Shown here in pieces: positions 1 through 13,015 of a stretch of DNA of 64,000 bases. The position numbers were made by a program, and so were the translations under genes. Origin of the DNA: Elymus sibiricus (taxonomy: Eukaryota > Streptophyta > Magnoliopsida > Poales > Poaceae); assembly GCA_039707655.1 (NCBI GenBank), contig CM077665.1:134807148-134871147 (forward strand), written 5' to 3'. Below the pieces are notes generated by a model that had not been told where the DNA came from, did no database searches, and worked only from the letters and a program-made list of their open reading frames with translations. Position 1 is the stretch's first letter. Each line of letters opens with the position of its first letter.

Positions 1-457
1 TCGAATATGGCCCTTAAGGCGTAGTCTTCACAAACTTGCAGCGGAAATCTTCAACGATAGCGTGAACCCATGCCATCTGCCTTAACCCTACAGGCATTCT
101 GATTGGGAAACGTCCTAGTTCGCATGTTCGTCACCAATGAAATCTTCACCGTATTCCTGCTCTTCCTTGCCTGGCCATATAAATAACCAGTGGCAAGCCA
201 ATGAGTACTTTGAATGTACTCGCAAGCAACCCATGCTTTGGAACAAGGTATAACAATGCATGAAATAGCACTAAATAGGTAAGTTGCAGAAAGCTAATTT
301 TGAGTGCAATGACGTTCAAATAATTTGTGGTAGCATGCATCAACAGGTTGCAGTATCCATATGAACAAGCTACATATATCATCATAAGCAGGGGTTGAAC
401 ATCTCATGTTTAGACATCATGTCAAGTCATCCAACTTAGCTCAAGCATCATCTTGCT

Positions 458-477
458 CACACACACACACACACACA
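458..477. repeat. (CA)n microsatellite in LARD LTR
   Basis: An uninterrupted CA run of about 20 bases. The corresponding place in the other LTR (around 36242-36255) is shorter, so the repeat has changed length since the LARD inserted. Confidence 0.9.
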
Positions 478-681
478 GTTTTGTGAAAACATCGGACATA
501 GTTTAAGCAGCACCACCCAACTGTCCTTGACCGTGGACATAGCTATTCAAATAGTTTTACACTCTCCAGAGGTTGCATACTTTACCCACAAGACTCGGGG
601 AACTTCCGTGTCAACCACGACTCGCGGTATATTACATACCCAAGGTAAGCACCTGAACAATGCCTTTCCCATGGCGATACT

Positions 682-2352
682 TGATGTCTACTACGCAACC
701 TTCTTCTTGTAGACTCGTGTTGGGCCTCCAAGCGCAGAGTTTTGTAGGACAGTAGCAAATTTCCTTCAAGTGGATGACCTAAGGTTTATCAATCCGTGGG
801 AGGCGTAGGATGAAGATGGTCTCTCTCAAACAACCCTGCAACCAAATAACAAAGAGTCTCTTGTGTCCCCAACACACCCAATACAATGGTCAATTGTATA
901 GGTGTACTAGTTCGGCGAAGAGATGGTGATACAAGTGTAATATGGATGGTAGATATAGGTTTTTGTAATCTGAAAATATAAAAACAGCAAGGTAGCAAGT
1001 AACAAAAGTGAGCACAAACGGTATTGCAATGCTTAGAAACAAGGCCTAGGGTTCATACTTTCACTAGTGCAAGTTCTCTCAACAATACTAACATATTTGA
1101 ATCATATGTAAATCCCTCACGTGCGACAAACAGTTCACTCCAAAGTCACAAATAGCGGAGAACAAACGAAGAAATTATTGTAGGGTACGAAACCACCTCA
1201 AAGTTATCCTTTCTGATCAATCTTATGAGCAATCCCTAGAAGTGTCACGAACAGCCCTAGAGTTCGTACTAAAATAACACCTTAAGATACACATCAACCA
1301 AAACCCTAATGTCACCTAGATACCCCAATGTCACCTCGAGTACCCGTGGGTTTGATTATACGATATGCATCACATAATTTCAGATTCATCATGTTCAATC
1401 CAACACAATGAACTTCAAAGAGTGCCCCAAAGTTTCTACCGGAGAGTCAAGACGAAAACATGTGCCAACCCCTATGCATAGATTCCCAAGGTCACGGAAC
1501 CCGCAAGTTGATCACCAAAACATACATCAAGTAGATCAATAGAACATCCCATTGTCACCACAGATATCCCATCGCAAGATATACATCAAGTGTTCTCAAA
1601 TCCTTAAAGACTCAATCCGATAAGTAAACTTCAAAGGGAAAACTCAATTCATCACAATAAGATAGAGAGGGGAAAACTCCATATGATTCATCTATATTAA
1701 TAAAGCTCGCGGTACATCAAGATTGTGCCATCTCAAGAACACGAGAGAGAGAGAGAGATCAAACACATAGCTACTGGTACATACCCTCAGCCCCGAGGGT
1801 GAACTACTCCCTCCTCGTCATGGAGACCGCCGGGATGATGAAGATGGCCTCCGGTGATGGTTTCCCCCTCCGGCAGGGTGCCGGAACGGGCTCCCAATTG
1901 GTTTTTCGTGGCTCTGGAGGCTTGCGGCGGCGGAACTCCCGATCTAGGTTTATTTTCGGAGATTTCTCTATTTATAGGAATTTTTGGCGGCGGAAACAAG
2001 TCAGGGGGGTCCACGAGGCGGCGACAAGCTAGCAGGGCACGTCCTAGGGGGCGCCCTAGGGGCTTGTGGCTGCCTCATGGCTCTTCTGGCCCAACTCCGA
2101 TGCTCCGTGGGTCTCTTCTGGTCCATAAAAAATCACGGTAAATTTTTATTCCGTTTGGACTCCGTTTGATATTCCTTTTCTGTAAAACTCAAAAACAAGG
2201 AAAAAACAGAAACTGGCACTGGGCTCTGGGTTAATAGGTTAGTCCCAAAAATAATATAAAGTTGAAGTAAAATGATTGTAAAACATACAAAAATGATAAT
2301 ATAACAGCATGGAACAAGCAAAAAATATAGATACGTTGGAGACGTATCGACA
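682..2352 (-). mobile_element. Element A 3' LTR
   Basis: Begins TGATGTCTACTACG and ends GACGTATCGACA on the plus strand, giving TG...CA termini. A TATA-like CTATAAATAG (minus strand) lies at 1968-1977, about 46 nt downstream of a GC-rich inverted repeat. A (GA)n run is at 1743-1758. ORFs crossing 1787-2169 run through the presumed promoter and are not considered coding. Confidence 0.92.
2024..2069. repeat. GC-rich inverted repeat, copy 1 (A 3' LTR)
   Basis: Outer arms ACAAGCT and GCTTGTGG surround a CTAGGGGGCGCCCTAG core. It sits just upstream of the TATA-like box at 1968-1977 in element orientation. It is decayed compared with copy 2. Confidence 0.7.
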
Positions 2353-2386
2353 TCCCCAAGCTTTATTCTTGCTCGTCCTCGAGTAG
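2353..2386 (-). promoter_or_regulatory. Element A polypurine tract and upstream hairpin
   Basis: On the minus strand AAGCTTGGGGA directly abuts the 3' LTR start TGTCGATACG. Nineteen bases further upstream is CTCGAGGACGAG (plus 2372-2383), a four-base-pair stem around AGGA. The purine run is the expected plus-strand DNA primer; the hairpin's role is unknown. Confidence 0.8.
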
Positions 2387-5373
2387 GTAAATGATAAAAA
2401 CAGAATTTTTGATGTGGAATGCTGCCTAATATGTTCATCATATTCTTTTATTCTATGTATAGCATGGACATTTGGACTTGTAAATGATTAAAAGCAATAG
2501 TCTAGTTTTAACATAATGACTTCAATACTCAAGCATGTCAACAAGCAACCATGTCTTTCAAAATATCAACACTAAAGAAAGTTATCCCTAGCCTATTATG
2601 CTCAATCATTGATCCATTCATGAAACACACTCAAATATTAGCTATGCCCAATGCTCAAGTACGATCATAGTGCCTCCTAGTTGGTGCTTATAAGAGAAGA
2701 TGGAGACTCAAAGCAAAAATAAAAATTGCATAAATTAAATAGATAGGCCCTTCGCAGAGGGAAGTAGGGATTTGTAGAGGTGCCAGAGCTCAAGGTTTAA
2801 ATTGAGAGAGAAAAATATTTTGAGTGGCATGCTTTTTCCTGTCAACGAAAACGACAAAGTAGCTCACAATACTTTCCATGCTAGATACATTATAGGCGGT
2901 TCCCAAACAGAATGGTAAAATTTTTACTCCCCCTCCACCAATCAATCACACTCCACGGCGAGCCGAATCCACGGGTACCGTCCATACAAACAACAATTCT
3001 TGGGGGAGTTTTGTTTCATTATATTTTGATTTGATTTTTGAGCATGGAACTGGGCATCCCGAATACCAGCCACTTTCTCGTGAATGATAGTGAATCAACA
3101 CATATCGTGAGAATAACACACCTAGCATGGAAAAATATTGGATACTCCTCACCGTTTCATGAGCGGTACAGGCACACAAAAGAGAAAATTTATTTTGAAG
3201 ATTTAGAGATGGCACATACAAATTTGCTTGGAACGGTATGGAAATACCGCATATAGGTAGGTATGGTGGACTCATAAGGCAAAACTTGGTTTAAGGATTT
3301 TGGATGCACAAGTAGTATTTCTACTTAGTACAAATAAAGGCTAGCAAATAGATTGGGAAGCAACCAAACCGAGGAACGAAAAATCTCATAAGTGAGCATT
3401 GAGTCATAACTAACACCGAATAATGCACCACAAGTAGGATGTAAGTTCATTGCATAACTATTGACTTTCGTGCATGCATAGGGAATCACAAACCTTAACA
3501 CCAATATTCCTACTAAGCATAATTACTCACTAACATGACTCACATATTACTATCATCATGTTTCAAAACTATTACAAGGAATCAAGTTTAATTTGTCAAA
3601 TGATCTTCATGAAAGTTTTTATTATATCCTCCTTGGATATCTATAACTTTGGGACTAGTTTCATATATTGCCATTGCTTTTTGGCAAGCTCAAACAGATT
3701 TAAGTGAAGCACATGAGCAAATGACAAGCCACTCTCAAAAGATATAAGTGAAGATCAATGAGTAGCCAATAATTAAATAACCATGTGAGGACTCTCTCTC
3801 TCTCAGTAAATATTTTCAGATCTGAGTATTTTATTAAACATCAAGCAAAAGAAAAATAACACTCCAAGAATAGCACATATCATGTGAACGAATAAAAATT
3901 TAGGCTCAACATAGGCTAACCGATGATTGTTGATGAAGAGAGGTGGGATGCGTAGCATCCCCAAGCTTAGATGCTTGAGACTTCTTGAGATATTTACTTG
4001 GGGTGCCTTGGGCATCCCCAAGCTTGAGCTTTTGTATCTCGTTCAATCCTCTCATACCATGGTTTGACCTATTCTCAAAAACTTCATCCACACAAAACTC
4101 GAAAAGAACTCGTGAGATAGGTTAGTACTCATAATAATAAATCAACTCTTTATGTACTGCGAATACAAGTTGCATAATAATTTTCAAACATTAGTTACTG
4201 TATACTATCATTTCCACAATTTATATTTACCAATATAGGCTATGGAAACTATGGGATAAGTAGATAACGAAACTATGACAGCAATCTATCCAAACAGAAC
4301 AGTCTGTAGCAATTTATGAAAACAGTGTACTTCTGTAACTCAAAAAATTATGAAAATTTAGGAAATGCTATAAAATTTATATGACAAGACTTTTTTAAAA
4401 ATTTCAGAAACTTTCCACGTTCCAATAAAATATGAAAATTCAAACACTGCAGAAAAAGTTTCTGTTTTTTTTTTACACAGCACACATCAAAACATGCAAT
4501 GCAAGCATCCTAAGGCAATTCTTGGAACTTTTTATTGAAAAAAAAGATTATAAATAACACCTAACAGAGAACAACAAAATAAAATGATGCTCCAAGCAAA
4601 ACTCATATTATGTGACGAATAAAAATATAGCTCCAAGTAAGATATACCGATAATGTTGAAGACGAAAGAGGGGATGCCTTTCGGGGCATCCCTAAGCTTA
4701 GGCGCTTGAGTATTCCTTGGATATTACCTTGGGGGTGCCTTGGGCATCCCCAAGCTTAGGTTATTTTCACTCCTTATTCTCCTCATATCGGTGTCTCACC
4801 CAAAACATGAAAACTTCAATCACACAAAACTTAACGGAACTTCGTGAGAAGGGTTAGTGTAATAAAGATAGATCATTCACTTAGGTACTGTCAAGATAAG
4901 ATTAATAATTGTTCCCACTTGATTCCTAATGTATTATATCATTCCCATAATTTATATCACTCAATATAAGCTATAGAAATACTAAAACAAGTAAACTATG
5001 CATGCAAAACAGAATCTGTCAAAAACAGAACAGTCTGTGAAGATCTGTAGAGTAACCATACTTCCCTGCCTCTAAAAATTCTTAAAAATTAGGAAAATCT
5101 ATGAAATTTGTATATAAATCATGTATAAAAAATTCAGATCAAAATCACGTTCCAGTGAATTTACAAAATTCCTGGACTGAGAGCAAAAGTTTCTGTTTTT
5201 GCACAGAATCAAGTCAACTATCATCCACACTATCCCAAAGGCTTTACTTGGCACTTTATTGAAACAAAAGCTATAAAACATGATTAATACAGTAGCTTAA
5301 TCATGTGAACACACTAAAACAGAAAGTAAAAGTGTTGGGTTGTCTCCCAACAAGCGCTTTTCTTTAATGCCTT
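2387..5373 (-). other. Element A 3' non-coding region
   Basis: About 3 kb without a credible ORF. It contains landmarks also found in B, E and F in the same order: CCATACCTACCTATATGCGG (minus, near 3245-3265), GGGAACCGCCTATAATG (near 2890-2908) and GAAGGGCCTATCTATT (near 2742-2758). Four purine-tract-like copies (GCATCCCCAAGCTT on the plus strand) lie at 3955-3969, 4012-4026, 4686-4700 and 4744-4758. Two sit in short perfect hairpins (GGGATGC-GTA-GCATCCC near 3954, and a second near 4674-4692). Confidence 0.7.
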
Positions 5374-7263
5374 TTAGCTAGGCATGATGATTTCAATGAT
5401 GCTCACAAAAAAAAAAGATAAGAATCGAAACACAAAGAGAGCATCATGAAGCATATGACTAGCATATTCAAGTCTAACCCACTTCCTATGCATAGGGATT
5501 TTGTGAACAAACAATTTATGGGAGCAAGAATCAACTAGCATAGGAAGGCAAAACAAGCATGACTTCAAAACTTTCAACCCATAGAGAGGAAACTTGATAT
5601 TATTGCAATTCCTACAAGCATATACTCCTCCCTCATAATAATTTTCAGTAGCATCATGAAGGAATTTCACAATATAACTATCACATAAAGCATTCTCTTC
5701 ATGATCCACAAGCATGGAAAATTTGTCACTCTCCACATAAGCAATTTTCTTCTCATTCATAATAGTGGGAGTATCATATGAAACTCGAATACTAAAAATT
5801 GTTTCCACCTTAAAAGAGTAGTGTTCAATAAAAGGATATTCAAAATTATGACAATAATTATCACTAATTTTTATAACATAAGTATCATCACAATAATCAT
5901 CCTAAGTAGCAATTTTGTTCTCGTCATAGTGGATTGAAACCTCTTCCGAAATAGTGGAATCATTAATAAATAAAGTCGTGACCTCTCCAAATCCACTTTT
6001 ATCATTATAATAAGATTAAACACCCTCCAAAATAGTGGGATAATTATTATCTAAAGTTAACACTCTTCCAAACCCACTTTCATAAATATTGCAATCATCA
6101 TAAATAGGGGGTATGCTATCATCATAATAGTTTTGCTCATCAAAACTTGGGGGACTAAAAACATCATCTTCATTAAACATAGCATCCCCAAGCTTGGGGC
6201 AAACATTAATTGCAGCAAATAAATTCTCAAACATATCATTCTCATCAAACATAGCATCCCCAAGCTTGTGGCTTTGCATAACATAAGCATAATCACTCTC
6301 ATCATTAATAGTATGAATAGCACCAATCGTATAACAATTATTATCATCACAATTTTCTAAGTTGGTGCCAAAAAGATTTTCAAGATTATAAGGGGTATCA
6401 TTATTTGGGAGAGATACCTCTTTACCTTTACTTTTCCTTCTTTTCTTCTTCTTCACCACATTATGTGTGGGTTTATTTAATTCCTCCAAGCTTCTTTTTG
6501 AAGAGGTTGGCTGAATAAAAAGCTCCTCCTCGTTACCTGATTCATCATAAGAAAAAATAGGAGGATATTGGGAAACCTCTTCCCCATCATTAGTATTCTC
6601 TTCATCTTCTATTTGTTTTCTTGTCTTTAAGTAATTGGCAATATAAGGATTCTCAATGCAATTTACCACGCAATACATATAGATTTCATTTAGATCAAAA
6701 TCAATCATTTTCATGAGAACCCATGCTGGAACATCCTTAGTTTTATGTTTCATTTCTTCATACCCCAATAATAGACTAAGTTCATTATGATGCTCAAGGG
6801 TAATGAGGTTATCACAATTTTTGGACACAATTCGATCATGAAATAATTCACATTGGAAATTAAAATGACCACTTTCATTGCAAAGTTCACAAGGACGGCG
6901 AGAAACATTAAGTCTTTCAGCACAAACATATAGCCTCTCTTGCAACCATTTAGTTTCTAAATACTTATGCCTCTTACAAAATCTATCTTCCCTTTTAGGC
7001 ATGTCTTCACAAACTCTATGCACTCCACAAAAATTGTCATGCTTATAAGAAATCTTTTTATCATGACTAGTGCAATCATCATTAGTACTATGGATATTCA
7101 AAGAATTCATACTAACAACATTGCAATCCTGGTCATCACTCAAAGATTTAGTGCCAAACATTTTAATAACTTCTTCTTCTAACACTTGAGCACAATTTTC
7201 CTTACCATCATTTTCACGAAAGACATTAAAAAGATGAAGCATATGAGGCAACCTCAATTCCAT
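5374..7263 (-). pseudogene. Element A decayed ORF, zinc-knuckle protein of unknown function
   Basis: One reading frame of about 630 codons starts at the ATG at 7263. It is broken by two in-frame stops, TAA at 6016-6018 and TAG at 5902-5904, and resumes to 5374. Residues 125-138 form a CX2CX4HX4C zinc knuckle (C125, C128, H133, C138), as in nucleocapsid proteins. A lysine/arginine-rich stretch at 271-282 looks like a nuclear localisation or RNA-binding patch. The C-terminal half is acidic and contains two KLGDAM repeats, which are translations of the element's own purine-tract motif. It starts about 100 nt after the primer site, the usual gag position, but I see no gag capsid, protease, RT or integrase motif. 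It may be a highly diverged or replaced gag; the function is unknown. Confidence 0.7.
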
Positions 7264-7363
7264 ATTTTTTTTGTAGTTTTCTTTTATAGACTAAACTAGT
7301 GATAAAACAAGAAACTAAAAGATTCAATTGCAAGATCTAAAGATATACCTTCAAGCACTCACC

Positions 7364-7381
7364 TCCCCAGCAACGGCGCCA
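7364..7381 (-). promoter_or_regulatory. Element A primer binding site (tRNA-Asp type)
   Basis: The minus strand reads TGGCGCCGTTGCTGGGGA, ten bases after the 5' LTR. It matches the complement of the plant tRNA-Asp 3' end at 17 of 18 positions. This primer is typical of the Athila clade. Confidence 0.88.
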
Positions 7382-7391
7382 GAAAAGAGCT

Positions 7392-9059
7392 TGATGTCTA
7401 CTACGCAACCTTCTTCTTGTAGACTCGTGTTGGGCCTCCAAGCGCAGAGTTTTGTAGGACAGTAGCAAATTTCCCTCAAGTGGATGACCTAAGGTTTATC
7501 AATCCGTGGGAGGCGTAGGATGAAGATGGTCTCTCTCAAACAACCCTGCAACCAAATAACAAAGAGTCTCTTGTGTCCCCAACACACCCAATACAATGGT
7601 AAATTGTATAGGTGCACTAGTTCGGCGAAGAGATGGTGATACAAGTGTAATATGGATGGTAGATATAGGTTTTTGTAATCTGAAAATATTAAAACAGCAA
7701 GGTAGCAAGTAACAAAAGTGAGCACAAACGGTATTGCAATGCTTAGAAACAAGGCCTAGGGTTCATACTTTCACTAGTGCAAGTTCTCTCAACAATACTA
7801 ACATATTTGAATCATATGTAAATCCCTCACGCGCGACAAAGAGTTCACTCCAAAGTCACAAATAGCGGAGAACAAACGAAGAAATTATTGTAGGGTACGA
7901 AACCACCTCAAAGTTATCCTTTCTGATCAATCTTATGAGCTATTCCTATAAGTGTCACGAACAGCCCTAGAGTTCGTACTAAAATAACACCTTAAGATAC
8001 ACATCAACCAAAACCCTAATGTCACCTAGATACCCCAATGTCACCTCGAGTACCCGTGGGTTTGATTATACGATATGCATCACATAATTTCAGATTCATC
8101 ATGTTCAATCCAACACAAAGAACTTCAAAGAGTGCCCCAAAGTTTCTACCGGAGAGTCAAGACGAAAACGTGTGCCAACCCCTATGCATAGATTCCCAAG
8201 GTCACGGAACCCGCAAGTTGATCACCAAAACATACATCAAGTAGATCAATAGAACATCCCATTGTCACAACAGATATCCCATCGCAAGACATACATCAAG
8301 TGTTCTCAAATCCTTAAAGACTCAATCCGATAAGTAAACTTCAAAGGGAAAACTCAATTCATCACAATAAGATAGAGAGGGGAAAACTCCATATGATTTA
8401 TCTATATTAATAAAGCTCGCGGTACATCAAGATCGTGCCATCTCAAGAACACAAGGGAGAGAGGGATCAAACACATAGCTACTGGTACATACCCTCAGCC
8501 CCGAGGGTGAACTACTCCCTCCTCGTCATGGAGACCGCCGGGATGATGAAGATGGCCTCCGGTGATGGTTTCCCCCTCCGGCAGGGTGCTGGAACGGGCT
8601 CCCGATTGGTTTTTCGTGGCTCTGGAGGCTTGCGGTGGCGGAACTCCCGATCTAGGTTTATTTTCGGAGGTTTCTCTATTTATAGGAATTTTTGGCGGTG
8701 GAAACAAGTCAGGGGGGTCCACGAGGCGGCGACAAGCTAGCAGGGCGCGCCCTAGGGGGGGCACCCTAGGGGCTTGTGGCTGCCTCGTGGCTCTTTTGGC
8801 CCAACTCCGATGCTCCGTGGGTCTCTTCTGGTCCATAAAAAATCACCGTAAATTTTTATTCCGTTTGGACTCCGTTTGATATTCCTTTTCTGTAAAACTC
8901 AAAATAAAGGAAAAAACAGAAACTGGCACTGGGCTCTGGGTTAATAGGTTAGTCCCAAAAATAATATAAAGTTGAAGTAAAATGATTGTAAAACATCCAA
9001 GAATGATAATATAACAGCATGGAACAAGCAAAAATTATAGATACGTTGGAGACGTGTCA
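7392..9059 (-). mobile_element. Element A 5' LTR
   Basis: Matches 682-2352 along its whole length. It differs slightly at its outer end (GACGTGTCA against GACGTATCGACA). The TATA-like and GC-hairpin arrangement is the same as in the 3' LTR. Confidence 0.92.
8732..8779. repeat. GC-rich inverted repeat, copy 2 (A 5' LTR)
   Basis: ACAAGCTAGCAGGGCGCGCC on the left pairs imperfectly with GGGGCACCCTAGGGGCTTGT on the right. The GGCGCGCC core is preserved here but decayed in copy 1. Confidence 0.75.
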
Positions 9060-11809
9060 ATACTAAACAAAGAGTCCACTTGTTGGCCCACGTCTTTAAG
9101 ATGTACAGACACGAGCCTTGCTCAACAAAGTACCATCCATGAAGGGATGCAACGGTGTGCCCGGTGTCTGTAAAAACAGCCCATGGTCGCCCTACTTGGC
9201 ACGACCCCGTATCGAGAGTGACCACGTCACTCCCGCCACTAGTAATGCATGCTCTCTTCTTGTGACGCCCCCGATTTCGACCGTACGCTAAACATACACA
9301 CAATGCGTACGACCAAGATTAGGGACTCACTTATCGATATCACAACACAACACTAGACACAAATTTAAAGTCATACAGCTCCATATTACAAGCCAGGGGC
9401 CTCGAGGGCTCGAATACAAAGCTCGACAAGCACGAGTCAGCGGAAGCAAATAATATCTGAGTACAGACATAAGTTAGACAAGTTTTGCCTTAAGAAGGCT
9501 TGCACAAACATAAGCAGCGGATCGAAAGAGGCGAGGCCTCCTGCCTGGGAGCCAACCTAACTACTCCTGAGCGTCGACACTCTCCACGTAGTAGTAGGCT
9601 CTAGCGGTGGTGTAGTAGTCGCTTCCGGCATACTCCATCTCCTGGGCTCCATCGTGTGAACGCGGTAATCGTATCGAGGGGAAAAAAGAATGCAAAGCAG
9701 CGGTGAGTACTCATCCAAAGTACTCGCAAGACTAACATCAGAACTATGCTAAGTATGCATCAGTATCAAGGGATGGGGTTGTATCTGGGCTGACTGCAGC
9801 AAGCAAGAATAGGGGAAAGGTCTAGTCCTATCGAAGACTAGCATCTTCAGCATCTTGCAGCATTAGAAGAGAGTAGACTGGTATCTCATATATAGTCATA
9901 TTATTGTAGCAATTTTATTAAGTAACCACGCCCAGAGATTCTTCCTCGACTCCCTGCGAGGAAGCAATCTCGGAGCCACAATTCATTTCAAATTTAAATC
10001 ACAGTTATAGTTGTAGTGGGTCAAAGTACAACTCCAAGTCGTCCTGTTACCGTGGACACGGCTATTCGAATAGATTATTCATCCCTGCAGGGGTGCACCA
10101 CATATTCCCCAACACGCCTGAATCACCTCCGGCCGGACACACTTTCCTGGGTGATGCCCGGCCTCGGGATATCAGCACGTCGTCGCCCCACCTAGGCTCA
10201 ACGAAGAGGCCAGCCCGCCGGTCTAAATCCTAAGCGCGCAGGTTCGTGGGCCCACTTGCCCTTGCACTCCTGCACGATGCGAATGCGGCCGGAAGCAGAC
10301 CTAGCACACTCCAGTCCAAGAGATGTATCGTCCAGTCCAATCCGGCGCGCGCCGCTCCATTGCTGACGTCCGAAGAGCTTCGGCTGATACAACGACGCTG
10401 AGTACCCATAACTTCTCCCACGTGAAGGTTAGTGCGTATTAAGGCCAACGACCTAACTCAGATCAAGTACCCAACCCATTAGCATTTTATTAATGCGGGG
10501 CAAGCGCGACCCATAAAGTACGGTCCCGTCACCCCGACTCGAGGATGTGTGGCAAGGGCCTCTCCTGCCCGTCCACGCCTCAACATAACCCGGATGCCTT
10601 ACCGGCGCATCCCACCACATCTCACAGACGGGTACCCTTGGGGCCGACCCGTCTCAAGACTGTCGGGAACTCAGGTCCACCTCAACCAGGGCGGTACCGC
10701 CTGTCCCTCCAGTCCCGTCTTTCACATGTAAACAAAGTCAAGTTGAAGTAACAGTGTGTTTATACACCAAGTGGATATCCGAGGAATCACCCTCGATGGA
10801 TCCCACTCGAGGTATGTGTATGGCAAGAGTCGCTATCGATAAATGTGAAGGAGGAATCACCCTCGATACCCACGACCGATTAGCTACGCTACAGAATTAA
10901 CACCGGGAGTGTTAAGTGAGGTATCACCCTCGGCACTCGGTAGTAGCTCTGCAGTGCCATACTTAAGGGGTGTGCGGTGATGTGAGGGGGCTGGCTTGTC
11001 GGTCGGTTGACCGAGTCTTTGGGTCTTCGAGTCGTCGAGTCGTCGATGAAGAGGCAGGGGCAACTGGGACTAAGGGGTCACTGGGGATTATTGATCAACC
11101 TATACTAAGCAGTTGATATGATTGCAGGTATTGTAACAGTTTATCAAAAGCAGGCTATGCATCAGAATAGGAGCTAACTAATACAGTAGCAAAATCTAAT
11201 GCAAGAATAAGAGGGAAAGGAATGGGCGATATCGGAATGCTCAAGGGGGGGTTGCTTGCCTTGCTGCTCTGCGGCAAAAAGGCTGATCGCCAACGGTGTA
11301 GTCGTACCCGGCAGCACCATCAGCCTCGAAGTCTACCGGAGAGAAGAGGGGGGAAGAAACAATAAATATAAAGCAGACAAATGCATCACGATGCATGACA
11401 TGACAATATGCAGAGCTAGGTATGCACTAACGCAGTATTACACGTCGCAGACGGGTCGGAAGAATATCTGACGATATTTTCCGGGCCTCGGGCTACTACC
11501 GGACAGATGAAACCGATGGAAAAGTTCTACGTTCGCTATGCTAGGAGCACGCGGCGGATGAACGGACTGCGTATTCGGATTCGTCTCGTCATTCTGAGCA
11601 ACTTTCATGTATAAAGTATTTTCATCCGAGTTACGGATTATTTTATATTAATTTTTAAAGTTTTATTAATATTCAGAAAATAAATTGATTTATTTTAATT
11701 CAATAATTCTTTATGACATCAGCATGATGTCATGCTGACATCAGCAGTCAACAGGGCCTGTTGACTGGTCAACTGACCAGTGGGCCCCACATGTCATACT
11801 CACAGTTTT

Positions 11810-12060
11810 AATTAAGGTTTAATTAATACTAATCAGATTTAATTATGGGGGGTGGGACCCACCTGTCATACACTGGTTAATCTTAATTAATTAACATGTT
11901 TAATTAAGCAGGTTAATTAATTTAACACAGTGGTTAATTAGTTTAATTAACCTTAATTAAACTAATTAATTTAATTAGCTTTAATTAACTTAACTAATTA
12001 ATTAACATAATTATTAATTAATTAATTAATATTATCATTATTTATTTATTATATATTTTT
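11810..12060. repeat. TTAATTAA-rich palindromic AT tract in solo LTR
   Basis: A dense run of overlapping TTAATTAA palindromes over about 250 bases, merging into a poly-T/A stretch. It has very low complexity. It directly adjoins the GC-rich block, giving an abrupt composition switch. Confidence 0.85.
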
Positions 12061-12112
12061 TATTTTTTTTATTTTTGTTTTGTTAACAGGGGCTGGACCC
12101 TGTTGGTCAATG

Positions 12113-13015
12113 GCTGGGGGGGGGGGGGGTTAAGTGGGGATTAGCCCCACTTAACCAGATCGGGCCGGCGGCAGGGGCGTGGCCGTGCAGGGGCACGCCG
12201 GGCACACACGGCGCCGGCGGCCAGGGCCGGTGCGGCCGGTGGGAGGGGGCGAGGCCCCGGTGGCCAACGGCGGCGGGGAGGAGCCTGGGGCGCGGCGGCG
12301 GCGCGGGGGGGGGGGGGGGGGGACGCGGGAGCGGGATTGTGGTTCGCGGCGGCAGCAGGCGCGGCAGGGGGCAGCGGGCGGCCGTGGGCACGCGTGGGCG
12401 CGAGCGGGTGAGGGCGAGCGCGCGTGCGATGAGCGAGGCCGGAGGGACGCGGGGGAGCACGGGGAAGGGGCGCGGCGAGCGCGGGAGCGGCGGCGCGTGC
12501 GCGGGCTCGGGGGCGCGCTTGGAGCGGCAGGCGGTGCCGCGCGTTGGCGTTCGCGCGCGTGCGTGCGTGCGGCAGGACGCGAGCCGGAGCGCGGGCGCAG
12601 CGGGGTAGGGGAGGCCGAAGGTCTCACCGGCGTTTGCAGGGGCGAGGGGCGGCGAGGCTCGACGGAGCTACTCGGGGAGGAGGACGGGGACGAGCGGCGA
12701 GGTGGCGGGTGGTGGAGCGATGACGGGGTGGCCGAGGCGGCGACAGGGTAGCGGTGACGGCGCGAGGCGGCGAGGAGGCGCCGGCGAGCGGCAGTGGGGC
12801 ATCGGTGTCGGGCGGCGGCGGCCTGGCCCCGATCCAGATCGGATCGGGGGGGGGGAGGGGAGAGGAGTGGGAGATCGAGGGGGATGGGGATCGGCTAGGG
12901 TTTCGGGAGGGGGGGGGGGGGGTTGACCCTCCCTTAGTAGAGGCTGGGGCGGGCCGGTTGGGGCCGGCCGGCTGGGCCACGGCCCAGTTGGGCCGGCGCG
13001 GGGGGGGGGGGGTGG
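12113..13015. repeat. Extremely GC-rich block with homopolymeric G runs in solo LTR
   Basis: Contains G runs of about 10-14 bases at 12116-12130, 12306-12322, 12909-12921 and 12999-13011. Long ORFs are open on both strands simply because of composition. On the minus strand it resembles an LTR leader (CCCTAACCCTAGCC), so I read it as the transcribed 5' portion of the LTR and not as a gene. Confidence 0.75.

Larger units (their letters stand above)
682..9059 (-). mobile_element. Element A: non-autonomous Athila-like Gypsy element, complete with TSD
   Basis: A complete 8.4 kb element with LTRs 682-2352 and 7392-9059. The five-base duplication ATACT lies at 677-681 and 9060-9064. The paralogous LARD LTR has the uninterrupted site near 36463-36470, with a single ATACT. 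Minus orientation comes from the tRNA-Asp-type primer site at 7364-7381 and the purine tract at 2353-2363. By eye the LTRs differ at roughly 30-35 of 1670 positions (about 98% identity), so the insertion is recent. Only one decayed ORF is present; there is no protease, RT or integrase, so mobilisation must have been in trans. Confidence 0.92.
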
